Assembly (NCBI GenBank): GCA_964483145.1
Contig: CAZAAK010000038.1
Span: 1-22,325, forward strand
Length of the DNA stretch: 22,325 bases
DNA from: Colimorpha sp964483145
GTDB lineage: Bacteria; Bacteroidota; Bacteroidia; Bacteroidales; P3
Reading direction: 5' to 3'
The notes beneath the pieces were generated by a model, which made no database searches, was not told the origin of the DNA, and worked only from the letters and a program-made list of their open reading frames with translations. Shown here in pieces: positions 13,068 to 20,652 of the stretch (position 1 is its first letter; each line of letters begins with the position of its first letter). Position numbers and translations under genes: made by a program.

Positions 13068-15008
13068 GTGCTTCTCAGTATTGTAATTGTCAACTATAAC
13101 GTTAGGTTTTTCTTGGAACAGTGTTTGGAGTCGGTATATGGAAGCGACTTAGCACTTCAGGAAACGCCCGGTGAAGTGTTGTATTTGGAGGTGTTTGTAG
13201 TGGACAATGCTTCGGTGGATGGGTCGGTGGAAATGGTGCGCGAGAAATATCCACAGGTGCATCTTATTGCTAATCAGGTCAATGTTGGATTCGCGAAAGC
13301 CAATAATCAGGCATTGCGCATCTGTCGGGGCGACTTGATACTATTACTGAATCCCGACACCGTTGTGGAACACGACACCTTTAGCAAATGTGCCGATTTC
13401 TATACCACCCACCCCGACTGTGGTGGTTTGGGCGTGAAGATGATTAATGGGGAAGGTTCTTACCTGAAAGAAAGCAAGAGGGGATTTCCCTCTCCTGCGG
13501 CTTCTTTCTACAAAATGAGCGGACTCATTCGTTTCTTCCCTCATTCTCGCCGCATTGCCGCCTATTATATGGGGCATCTGAGCGATAGCGAAACCAATCC
13601 TGTCGACATCTTATCTGGTGCCTTTCTGATGATCAGCCGCACTGCCGAGGAAAAGGTGGGTTTGCTGGACGAGAGTTATTTTATGTATGGCGAGGACATC
13701 GATTTCTCCTGGCGTATCAAGCTTGCTGGCTTCGAAAACTACTACTACCCTGGCACCCGCATCATCCATTACAAGGGGGAAAGTACCAAGCGTGGGAGTA
13801 TAAACTACGTTTACACCTTCTACAACGCCATGGCCATCTTTGTCAAACGCTATTTCTCTGGCAAAAACGCAAGATTCTTCAATACGTTGCTACATCTGGC
13901 CATTTGGGGACGAGCCACACTAGCATGGCTCAAGCGCGTGTTGCAGGTTGTTGCATTGCCAATAGCCGATTTTGTCACGGCCTTTGCTGGATTTTGGTGC
14001 ATCAAGCAGTTGTGGGCCATCTATTGGGCCGCCAACATACATTACTATCCGCCGCAGTACACCTGGCTGGTGATCCCTCTATACATTCTAATACTGATGT
14101 TATGCAGTTGGCTCTATGGTGGTTATCTGAAACCTCTGAAACCTGTTCGCATTGTCAAGGGCATGGCAACAGGTGCAGCGGCATTGCTAGTGTTCTATTC
14201 CCTACTCAACGAAAGTCAACGCTACTCGCGTGCCTTGCTGTTGCTTGGTTGTGGATGGACTCTGCTCTCCACTTTGGGTATTCGCGGTGTGCTGAGTCTA
14301 TTACATCTACCAGGCTACGAACTTAGGCTCAAAGCGCCACGACGTTGCATCATCGTGGGCGGAGATGAAGAATCCATACGTGTACGAAAACTTTACGAGT
14401 CGTTTGGGGGTGCCCAAATAGCCAGTATCATACATCCTCACCTTGATAGCCAAAAACTCATCGACGCCATTCATGTTTACCGCGCCGATGAGGTAATCTT
14501 CTGCAGCAAAGATATTTCTGTTCGGCAAATTATCAATCTGATGACTGCCTTAAGCCAGCAACCCGGCCATCGGCAACAGGTTGAATACAAGATTGTGCCA
14601 AGCGACAGTGATTTTATTATCGGGAGTAATAGCATCAACAGCGCCGAAGACCTCTACGCCGAAGAACTGTACACCATTGTAAGTCCACTCAACCGGCGCA
14701 ACAAAAGGCTGTTGGATATTGTCTTCTCCTTAATGTTGCTTCTCTTCTCCCCCATTCTTTTTTGGTTTCAACACCGCAAAAAGCTCTATTTTGTTCATTG
14801 TTGGGAAGTGTTGACCGGAAAAAAAAGTTGGGTGGGCACCCGAGACGGAGAAACGCGCCCCGGCATCTTCGGACCCGAATGCGCCCTCTCCTCACACACA
14901 AAACATCTCAGTCCCGAACTCAAGCAACGGATTCACCTTCGCTATCTGCGCACCTACAAACTCTCTACCGACTTGCAAATTCTTATTCGAAACATATTCA
15001 ATATCTGA
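13068..15008 (+). CDS. GT2 glycosyltransferase fused to membrane, Rossmann and degenerate PGT domains
   Basis: 646 residues from GTG at 13068; TTG at 13050 is the only alternative, because a stop precedes it and no ATG is near. Residues 1-270 are a GT-A family 2 glycosyltransferase: SIVIVNYN, DNASVDGS (from Asp46), NPD (95-97, the DxD equivalent), MYGEDIDFSWRI (Glu209-Asp210) and HYKGESTKRGS, resembling rhamnosyltransferase-like enzymes. About 270-410 are hydrophobic membrane segments. From about 425, RRCIIVGGDEES begins a Rossmann-like domain as found in WbaP-type transferases. The last 100 residues start KRLLDIVFSLMLLL and resemble a phosphoglycosyltransferase (PF02397-like), but its catalytic middle is missing. 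It probably adds a sugar to a lipid-linked or surface glycan. First gene of a tight six-gene run; no separate promoter seen after the topA terminator. Confidence 0.85.
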   Translation: MLLSIVIVNYNVRFFLEQCLESVYGSDLALQETPGEVLYLEVFVVDNASVDGSVEMVREKYPQVHLIANQVNVGFAKANNQALRICRGDLILLLNPDTVVEHDTFSKCADFYTTHPDCGGLGVKMINGEGSYLKESKRGFPSPAASFYKMSGLIRFFPHSRRIAAYYMGHLSDSETNPVDILSGAFLMISRTAEEKVGLLDESYFMYGEDIDFSWRIKLAGFENYYYPGTRIIHYKGESTKRGSINYVYTFYNAMAIFVKRYFSGKNARFFNTLLHLAIWGRATLAWLKRVLQVVALPIADFVTAFAGFWCIKQLWAIYWAANIHYYPPQYTWLVIPLYILILMLCSWLYGGYLKPLKPVRIVKGMATGAAALLVFYSLLNESQRYSRALLLLGCGWTLLSTLGIRGVLSLLHLPGYELRLKAPRRCIIVGGDEESIRVRKLYESFGGAQIASIIHPHLDSQKLIDAIHVYRADEVIFCSKDISVRQIINLMTALSQQPGHRQQVEYKIVPSDSDFIIGSNSINSAEDLYAEELYTIVSPLNRRNKRLLDIVFSLMLLLFSPILFWFQHRKKLYFVHCWEVLTGKKSWVGTRDGETRPGIFGPECALSSHTKHLSPELKQRIHLRYLRTYKLSTDLQILIRNIFNI

Positions 15009-15015
15009 TACTACC

Positions 15016-15699
15016 ATGCGAAAACACATTTTCCTGGTCTTATTTCTTTGGATTGCCATCTCCATGCAGGCGCAACAGCGCATCCAAGCTTACCTGAACG
15101 CCGGTGCAGTACTTGGGCAGGTAGAGGGCGACGAACTGAAGGGTTTCAACCATTGTGGCTTCACCGGAGGCGTAGGTGCTTGGGTCCGATTAGATGACCG
15201 CGACCGTTGGGCGTTGGCCATTGAAACAGACTACAGCTGCCGAGGCATCTCCAACCATAAAAGTTCCAGCGAGAACTACTACAATATCCAATTAGACCTA
15301 CATTATGTTGATATTCCTGTTACCCTCTTCTTTCACGACCCCTATGGAGGCATGCAGATAGGCTTGGGTATATCGTACAGCCGATTGGTAGCACAACCCC
15401 ACGGCACTGTGTCGTACAATCCCAACTATTTTATTCCAGATAGCAATAATATGGCCTTTCTAAAGAATGACCTTGCCCCTGCCATTGAGATTCGCTTTGC
15501 TGTATGGCAAAGTCTCAAGCTGAGTATACGTTACCAACGTTCCATTATCCCAATCAAAAAGGACTGGTCTTTTCGTATGGGCGATAAAATCTGGAGCAAC
15601 AACTGCTACAATTCTTCCGTCACATTGCGCCTAGCATGGCAATTTGGTGAGCAATACGGCAAACCCTACAGTAAATCTCACAACAAACGCAAAAGATAA
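15016..15699 (+). CDS. PorT-like outer-membrane beta-barrel protein
   Basis: 227-residue outer-membrane protein. MRKHIFLVLFLWIAISMQAQ is a signal peptide with an alanine-rich end and cleavage near residue 19-20. The mature part alternates aromatic/hydrophobic strands and polar turns (IQAYLNAGAVLGQV, GFTGGVGAWVRL, WALAIETDYSC, LDLHYVDIPVTLFF, GMQIGLGISYSRLV, LKLSIRYQRSI, SVTLRLAWQFG) as in the Bacteroidota porin/PorT family (PF13568-like). LHYVDIPVTLFF corresponds to the conserved LEIPLLLK-type strand of that family. The tail GKPYSKSHNKRKR is basic and probably periplasmic. It starts 7 nt after the glycosyltransferase stop and so is cotranscribed. It could be PorT itself (type IX secretion) or one of its many paralogues; sequence alone does not decide. 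Confidence 0.8.
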   Translation: MRKHIFLVLFLWIAISMQAQQRIQAYLNAGAVLGQVEGDELKGFNHCGFTGGVGAWVRLDDRDRWALAIETDYSCRGISNHKSSSENYYNIQLDLHYVDIPVTLFFHDPYGGMQIGLGISYSRLVAQPHGTVSYNPNYFIPDSNNMAFLKNDLAPAIEIRFAVWQSLKLSIRYQRSIIPIKKDWSFRMGDKIWSNNCYNSSVTLRLAWQFGEQYGKPYSKSHNKRKR

Positions 15700-15748
15700 T
15701 TATTCCATCTGAACAATGCCTGTTAAACCCAACAATTCCACCCCACAA

Positions 15749-16168
15749 ATGCGCATTGCCATTTTCCCAGGTTCCTTTGACCCCTTCACATCTGGGCATG
15801 AGGCCATTGTGCAGCGATCGTTGGCACTCTTCGATAAAGTGTACGTGGCCATTGGAGTCAATACCGACAAGCACTACATGTTCTCTCCCGAAGAGCGACT
15901 CCGGCAGATTCGGAGTGTCTTTGCCAACGAACCTAAAGTAGAAGCATTAGCCTTTGGCAATATGACAGTTGACCTCTGCCATCAAGTCGGAGCTAAATTC
16001 ATTGTACGCGGAGTGCGTAATGTGCGGGACCTGGAATATGAGCAGACCATTGCTTCCGTTAATCGGGAGTTGGACCCTACAATTGATACCGTTATACTTC
16101 TGTCCGACCTACAACACAAGGACATCAGTAGTACAATTGAGCGTGAGCGTCTCTCCCACCAACAATAA
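15749..16168 (+). CDS. coaD: Phosphopantetheine adenylyltransferase, C-terminally short
   Basis: 139-residue cytosolic enzyme of CoA synthesis: 4'-phosphopantetheine plus ATP gives dephospho-CoA. The start at 15749 gives MRIAIFPGSFDPFTSGHE, the canonical N-terminus with the TxGH nucleotidyltransferase motif; ATG at 15716 would add 11 residues of no family likeness. Other landmarks are FSPEERLRQI, MTVDLCHQVGAKFIVRGVRNVRDLEYE and KDISSTIERERL. The family normally continues about 12-20 residues beyond ISSxxVRE; here it ends SHQQ and the last helix is missing, and V-R-E-L has become E-R-E-R. The 3' end overlaps the presumed recG start by 26 nt. The enzyme is likely functional because the ATP and pantetheine motifs are intact. 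Confidence 0.93.
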   Translation: MRIAIFPGSFDPFTSGHEAIVQRSLALFDKVYVAIGVNTDKHYMFSPEERLRQIRSVFANEPKVEALAFGNMTVDLCHQVGAKFIVRGVRNVRDLEYEQTIASVNRELDPTIDTVILLSDLQHKDISSTIERERLSHQQ

Positions 16169-18269
16169 ATTTCCATTGAATATCGACACTCCTATCCTGT
16201 ACCTGAAAGGCGTTGGGCCCGCAAAGGCCGATATTCTTGCCAAAGAGTTTAATATCAACACTTTTGGCGATTTACTGAACTATTTTCCTTTCAGAATGGT
16301 AGATCGATCCCGTGTCAGCACCCTGCAAAATTTTGATCCCAACGAACCCTATTTAGTTTTCCGAGGTCGAATCAGCGACCTGCACACCATCACCTCGGGA
16401 CATTCCACGCGCATGGAGGCTACCTTCAACGATGGCACTGGCAACATGACGCTAGTATGGTTCCAAGGACTCAAATGGATTAGGGAGAGCATTCGTTCCG
16501 GAGTAGTATACAACGTAATGGGACATCCAAATCTCTTTGGCGGTGACTACCAGTTGGTGCACCCCGATATAGAGGCTGTCGATTTCAACCAAAGCCAGCC
16601 CGTGCATGCCTTCCTGCCAGTTTACCGTACCACAGAAAAGGCCAAAAACCGCGGCATAAATACTAAAGCTTTAGCACGCATGACCGACAACCTACTAGCA
16701 GTCATACCCACCTACATGCCTGAAACCCTACCCACCGCCACCATTGCCAAATTCCACTTGATGGAACGATCCCAAGCACTACGCAGCATGCACTATCCCA
16801 ATACAATGGAAGAGTGGCAACAGGCCGTCTATAGAGAAAAGTTTGAAGAATTATTCTATCACCAACTCGATTACCAATATAGCCGTGCCGACCGACGTCG
16901 GAACTCTGTAGGACGCATTTTTGGCATAGTGGGAGACTACTTCAATAACTTTTATTATAACAACTTACCATTTCCACTGACCGGAGCACAAAAACGCGTT
17001 ATCAAAGAAATTCGTCAGGATATGCGTAGCGGGCACCAAATGAATCGGCTACTACAGGGCGATGTAGGCAGTGGCAAAACACTAGTAGCTCTGATGACCA
17101 TCCTCATTGCCTTGGACAATGGATGCCAGGCATGCCTAATGGCGCCTACAGAAATCCTTGCTACACAACATTTTACCAATTTTCAAAAGATGCTGGTAGG
17201 ATTGGATATTGAGGTGGACCTGTTGGTAGGCTCTCTCAAGCCCAGTCAGAAGAAAAAAATCAAGCAACGCTTGGCTGCAGGCGAGATCAATATCCTCATC
17301 GGCACACATGCTCTGATCGAAAAAGACGTGGTATTCAAACAATTGGGGATTGTTGTCATTGATGAACAGCACCGCTTTGGCGTGGAACAACGTGCCAAAC
17401 TGTGGAGTAAAAGCGCACCGCCACCCCATGTATTAGTAATGACCGCCACCCCTATTCCACGTACATTGGCCATGACCCTCTACGCTGATTTGGAATGCTC
17501 GGTCATCGACGAACTTCCTCCGGGACGGCAACCTATCATCACCACCCACGGCACCGATGCCCAGCGCAGTCTCCTTTTCAATTTTATGAAACAGCAAATT
17601 GCCCAAGGACGGCAGATTTATGTTGTTTATCCGCTAATCAACGAAAGCGAAAACTTGGATCTGAAAGACCTGATGGACGGCTACGAAAGCATCTCACGCA
17701 GTTTCCCCATGCCACAGTATCAATTGAGCATCGTGCACGGACAAATGCCAGCTGATGCTAAGGCCTACGAAATGGACCGCTTTAAGTGCGGCCAAACCAA
17801 CATTATGGTCTCTACTACCGTTATTGAGGTGGGAGTGGATGTGCCCAATGCCACAGTAATGGTGATAGAAAATGCCGAGCGATTTGGGCTAAGCCAATTG
17901 CACCAATTGCGTGGTCGTGTAGGTCGCGGAGGCAGTCAATCGTACTGCATTCTTATGACTAAAGACGAATTGAGCCGCACTGGCAAACAACGCATTGATA
18001 CTATGTGCTCTACCTCCGATGGATTCCTTATTGCCGAGGCTGACCTCAAGCTACGCGGTCCTGGCGACTTGCAAGGTCTGCAACAAAGTGGTATGTTGGA
18101 CATGAAACTGGCAGACCTAGTTGACGACGAACCTTTGGTACGCGCCACACGAAGTGAAGTTCGCAACCTATTGGAGACTGACCCCGACCTACTTGACCCT
18201 GACAACCATCCACTACGCCAACATATCGCTCAAAGCAATCTGTTGCCCCATTGGGATAAAATAAGTTGA
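16143..18269 (+). CDS. recG: ATP-dependent DNA helicase RecG
   Basis: About 708-residue branch-migration helicase acting on stalled forks and recombination intermediates. The N-terminal wedge domain starts YLKGVGPAKADILAKEF and FGDLLNYFPFRMVDRSRV, followed by an OB fold. Helicase motifs (numbered from GTG 16143) are Walker A GDVGSGKT at 306-313, DEQH at 407-410 in VVIDEQHRFGVEQ, MTATPIPRTLA, TTVIEVGVDVPNA and QLRGRVGRG. The C-terminus ends DNHPLRQHI with a short tail. No ATG is available before the conserved region; GTG 16143 (overlapping coaD) or TTG 16176 are the realistic starts, and the latter fits the usual N-terminal length of the Bacteroides enzyme slightly better. Sits within the run from the glycosyltransferase to mltG. 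Confidence 0.96.
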   Translation: MSVSPTNNKFPLNIDTPILYLKGVGPAKADILAKEFNINTFGDLLNYFPFRMVDRSRVSTLQNFDPNEPYLVFRGRISDLHTITSGHSTRMEATFNDGTGNMTLVWFQGLKWIRESIRSGVVYNVMGHPNLFGGDYQLVHPDIEAVDFNQSQPVHAFLPVYRTTEKAKNRGINTKALARMTDNLLAVIPTYMPETLPTATIAKFHLMERSQALRSMHYPNTMEEWQQAVYREKFEELFYHQLDYQYSRADRRRNSVGRIFGIVGDYFNNFYYNNLPFPLTGAQKRVIKEIRQDMRSGHQMNRLLQGDVGSGKTLVALMTILIALDNGCQACLMAPTEILATQHFTNFQKMLVGLDIEVDLLVGSLKPSQKKKIKQRLAAGEINILIGTHALIEKDVVFKQLGIVVIDEQHRFGVEQRAKLWSKSAPPPHVLVMTATPIPRTLAMTLYADLECSVIDELPPGRQPIITTHGTDAQRSLLFNFMKQQIAQGRQIYVVYPLINESENLDLKDLMDGYESISRSFPMPQYQLSIVHGQMPADAKAYEMDRFKCGQTNIMVSTTVIEVGVDVPNATVMVIENAERFGLSQLHQLRGRVGRGGSQSYCILMTKDELSRTGKQRIDTMCSTSDGFLIAEADLKLRGPGDLQGLQQSGMLDMKLADLVDDEPLVRATRSEVRNLLETDPDLLDPDNHPLRQHIAQSNLLPHWDKIS

Positions 18270-18297
18270 ACTGTTCTTCTCTAAATAAAGAAAAGTA

Positions 18298-18681
18298 ATG
18301 ATTCTGAAAGCACTGAATGGCACTTCGCTCTCATCCGGCCAATTGAAACTCTATGGCTTTTCCGAGAATGACCAACCTGTAGGCTGCATAGAACTCTACA
18401 ATTACGATCCCATTAATCGCCGTGCTGCCGTGGGTATCGTCGTCTCCAACGAATACCGACACAAAGGTTACGGCCAGGCGATGGTCAATGCCCTTACCGA
18501 ATTCTGTCAGAGCAACACATCTCTACATCAAATTTATGCCGATATTGCCGCCACCAACCAGCCCAGTATACTAATATTTCTGCGTGCCGGCTACCAACAC
18601 TGCGCCACCTTGCGCGATTGGGTCATGCGAGCTGACCAGTTTATAGACACCTACAGATATCAGTTGATTATAGAAAAGTGA
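18298..18681 (+). CDS. GNAT family N-acetyltransferase, N-terminally short
   Basis: 127-residue cytosolic acetyltransferase; substrate unknown. Motif A is clear: GIVVSNEYRHKGYGQAMVNALTEF contains the RxxGxG/A acetyl-CoA loop. It is preceded by VGCIELYNYDPINRRAAVGI, as in SpeG-like enzymes of Bacteroidota, and followed by IYADIAATNQPSILIFLRAGYQH. In those relatives about 50 residues covering the first strand and helices 1-2 (usually containing a WEND-like motif) lie before this part; here MILKALNGTSLSSGQLKLYGF joins almost directly to the core strand. A stop at 18286-18288 blocks any upstream extension in this frame, so the shortening is in the gene itself. It follows recG by 28 nt, and its TGA overlaps the GTG start of mltG. 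Confidence 0.85.
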   Translation: MILKALNGTSLSSGQLKLYGFSENDQPVGCIELYNYDPINRRAAVGIVVSNEYRHKGYGQAMVNALTEFCQSNTSLHQIYADIAATNQPSILIFLRAGYQHCATLRDWVMRADQFIDTYRYQLIIEK

Positions 18682-19697
18682 AAAAGAAGACTCCCCTTAT
18701 TGTCATTTCCCTCATTGCTGCAATAGTCTTGCTAGCGATAATTGGGTTTGGCTTACTTAAGAGCCAACACTTACGTATTGCAGAACCTACGCGTGTGAAT
18801 GTACCCACTGGCACCACCTACCCCGACTTGGTGGACAGCCTAAGCGCACACGGTTGCATCCCCAACCACGCAATTTTCAATACCTTGGCTTGGGTCTGCG
18901 ACCTACCCGACCATATTCATGCCGGCAGTTACCGCTTCTGCCCCAACCAGAATATCCTCTTTGTCCTGCACACACTCCGTAACGGCAATCAGACCCCCCT
19001 TCGGATTACCATCAACAAAAAGCGCACTGTGCAACAACTATGTGACTACTTAGGATCCAAATTGGAATTTTCGGGCGACAGCTTGCTGTTGCTAATGCAG
19101 TCGCCCGATGTGTGCCGTCAATATGGCCAAACCCCGCAAAGTATCATCGGGATGTTTCCTCAGAATACTTACGAAATCTATTGGACTATTACCCCAAAGG
19201 CCCTGTTGGACCGCATGCAGAACGAATCTGAGGCCTTTTGGCGCAAACGCGACAGCCTGCTGAAAGAAGTAGGTCTTTCGCGACAGCAAGTACTTACGTT
19301 GGCTTCCATTGTAGAAGAGGAAACCAACTGCAATGAAGAAAAACCTGACATTGCCTCAGTCTATCTCAACCGCTACCGCACAGGCATGCCACTACAAGCC
19401 GACCCCACAATAAAATTTGCCCTTGGCGACTTCGGCATTCGGCGCATACGCGGCAATATGCTACAAGTGGAAAGCCCCTACAACACCTATAAATACGCTG
19501 GATTGCCCCCAGGACCAATCTGTATACCCTCAACTGTATCGATTGATGCTGTGCTCAAAAACAAAAAAACCGGCTATTTTTTCTTCTGTGCAAAGGATGA
19601 TTTCTCGGGCAAGCATAATTTTTCTTGCACTCTTGAGGAACATTTATCTAATGCACGAATGTTCCATAACGCCCTCAATAAGCGCAATATAAGGTAG
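18678..19697 (+). CDS. mltG: Endolytic murein transglycosylase MltG
   Basis: 339-residue inner-membrane enzyme (YceG family) that cleaves nascent peptidoglycan strands, probably terminating chain elongation. An N-terminal membrane anchor (about residues 6-27, LIVISLIAAIVLLAIIGFGLL) follows a KKK cytoplasmic start. The LysM-like region VNVPTGTTYPDLVDSL is next. The catalytic domain contains LASIVEEET with the presumed catalytic Glu213, then VYLNRYRTGMPLQADPTIKFALG, SPYNTYKYAGLPPGPICIPS and a C-terminal FFCAKDDFSGKHNFS. The start is GTG at 18678, in a GTGA overlap with the acetyltransferase stop, implying translational coupling. It is the last gene of the run; no clear terminator follows before the SRP RNA promoter 50 nt downstream. 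Confidence 0.95.
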   Translation: MKKKTPLIVISLIAAIVLLAIIGFGLLKSQHLRIAEPTRVNVPTGTTYPDLVDSLSAHGCIPNHAIFNTLAWVCDLPDHIHAGSYRFCPNQNILFVLHTLRNGNQTPLRITINKKRTVQQLCDYLGSKLEFSGDSLLLLMQSPDVCRQYGQTPQSIIGMFPQNTYEIYWTITPKALLDRMQNESEAFWRKRDSLLKEVGLSRQQVLTLASIVEEETNCNEEKPDIASVYLNRYRTGMPLQADPTIKFALGDFGIRRIRGNMLQVESPYNTYKYAGLPPGPICIPSTVSIDAVLKNKKTGYFFFCAKDDFSGKHNFSCTLEEHLSNARMFHNALNKRNIR

Positions 19698-19747
19698 ACT
19701 CTATCATTATATAGAAATTCGTCCGCTAAAAAAAGACAGAAAAAAAG

Positions 19748-19777
19748 TTGTTGTTTTCAAAAAAAGTTGTACTTTTG
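19748..19777 (+). promoter_or_regulatory. SRP RNA promoter, Bacteroidota type
   Basis: TTG at 19748-19750, exactly 19 nt, then TACTTTTG at 19770-19777 (full match to TAnnTTTG). The RNA helix begins 6 nt later, which agrees with a start site a few bases after the -7 element. Confidence 0.92.
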
Positions 19778-19782
19778 CATTC

Positions 19783-19880
19783 GGGTAAGTCTTATACGAC
19801 CAGCTCCCATTGAATCCCCCAGGGTAGGAATACAGCAAGGGTGTTTGGTTGTAGCGGTGCGATATAATCAGCTTACCCTT
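19783..19880 (+). ncRNA. ffs: Signal recognition particle RNA, small bacterial type (4.5S)
   Basis: About 96-98 nt RNA component of the SRP, which binds Ffh and targets nascent membrane proteins. The ends pair as GGGTAAG (19783-19789) with CTTACCC (19872-19878). The Ffh-binding helix 8 is unmistakable: GTA (19824-19826), GGAA tetraloop (19827-19830), TAC (19831-19833), then AGCA on the 3' side of the internal loop (19834-19837) and AGGGT, opposite CCCCCCAGG-type bases on the 5' side. It is preceded by a consensus promoter and followed by seven T residues. Alu-domain sequences are absent, as expected for the small form. Identified by reading, not by covariance search. Confidence 0.92.
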
Positions 19881-19885
19881 TTTTT
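19872..19885 (+). terminator. SRP RNA terminator (closing helix plus T7)
   Basis: The 3' strand of the RNA closing helix (CTTACCC) runs directly into seven T residues at 19879-19885, so the RNA's own terminal helix may act as the terminator. The next gene's ATG is 8 nt beyond the last T. Confidence 0.75.
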
Positions 19886-19893
19886 GTGTACCT

Positions 19894-20652
19894 ATGTCAA
19901 CAACTATCATACTGTCCTATGCGCTGATTATTGTAGGCGTCGTTGTGTGGGTGTCGCTCATTCCTGGCCGTAAGCAAGTATCGCCACGACTAATGAGTGG
20001 CATTGATGTCTTTGGCGGCGCTTTCCTCTTTGCCTCATGCTTCATAAATCTGGTTCCACACATGTTTATAGGCCAGCCCCCCTACCGTTTTGTTACCCCA
20101 TATCTCCATTTCAAGATAGCCGCTGCCGTCATGGTAGGTTATCTCGTGCAGTTGATGCTTGAGCGGTTAACTCACGGCGTAGAGCATGGGCATGCACAAT
20201 CGGGCGGCAACAGCCGTCAGACCATCGGGGCATTGATGATCGGACTTTGCATCCATGCATTTTTGGAAGGTATGCCTATGGTAGACCTGGATGGAGACAT
20301 TCACCAAGGGTTGCTTTACGGCATTGTGCTACACAATATTCCCATCGCCCTCGTACTGGTAGCACTTTTTATAGGCAATGGCTATGGTTTTTGGCGTTCT
20401 TTGGCACTTTTGACCCTTTTTGCCATAATGACTCCTCTAGGCTCCGTCTGCGGATTGTACCTCATTCCCGAAAACGAAGTGTTGCAAAGCCTGGTCATGG
20501 GCGTGGTGGTAGGCATTCTGTTGCATGTGAGCGTGAGCATTCTTTTCGGAAACCACAACTGCTTCTCTTGGAGCAAACTATTACTAATTTTTTTGGCTTT
20601 TGTGGCTGCCTATTTCACACCTGGCTGCCCAGAGATATACGGAACTATATAA
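19894..20652 (+). CDS. ZIP family metal transporter
   Basis: 252-residue inner-membrane protein with about eight hydrophobic segments, probably importing zinc or another divalent metal. The ZIP landmark histidines are His121 in LCIHAFLEGMPM (with Glu125) in TM4 and His147 in VLHNIPIALVL in TM5. The loop HGVEHGHAQSGG (94-105) is histidine-rich, as in the variable TM3-TM4 loop of the family. The usual Glu of TM5 (HNxPEG) is replaced by Ile151, so one metal site of the binuclear centre may be lost. The start at 19894 is 8 nt after the SRP RNA T-tract, with no promoter of its own visible; expression presumably depends on read-through of the ffs terminator or on an unrecognised promoter within ffs. 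Confidence 0.85.
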   Translation: MSTTIILSYALIIVGVVVWVSLIPGRKQVSPRLMSGIDVFGGAFLFASCFINLVPHMFIGQPPYRFVTPYLHFKIAAAVMVGYLVQLMLERLTHGVEHGHAQSGGNSRQTIGALMIGLCIHAFLEGMPMVDLDGDIHQGLLYGIVLHNIPIALVLVALFIGNGYGFWRSLALLTLFAIMTPLGSVCGLYLIPENEVLQSLVMGVVVGILLHVSVSILFGNHNCFSWSKLLLIFLAFVAAYFTPGCPEIYGTI

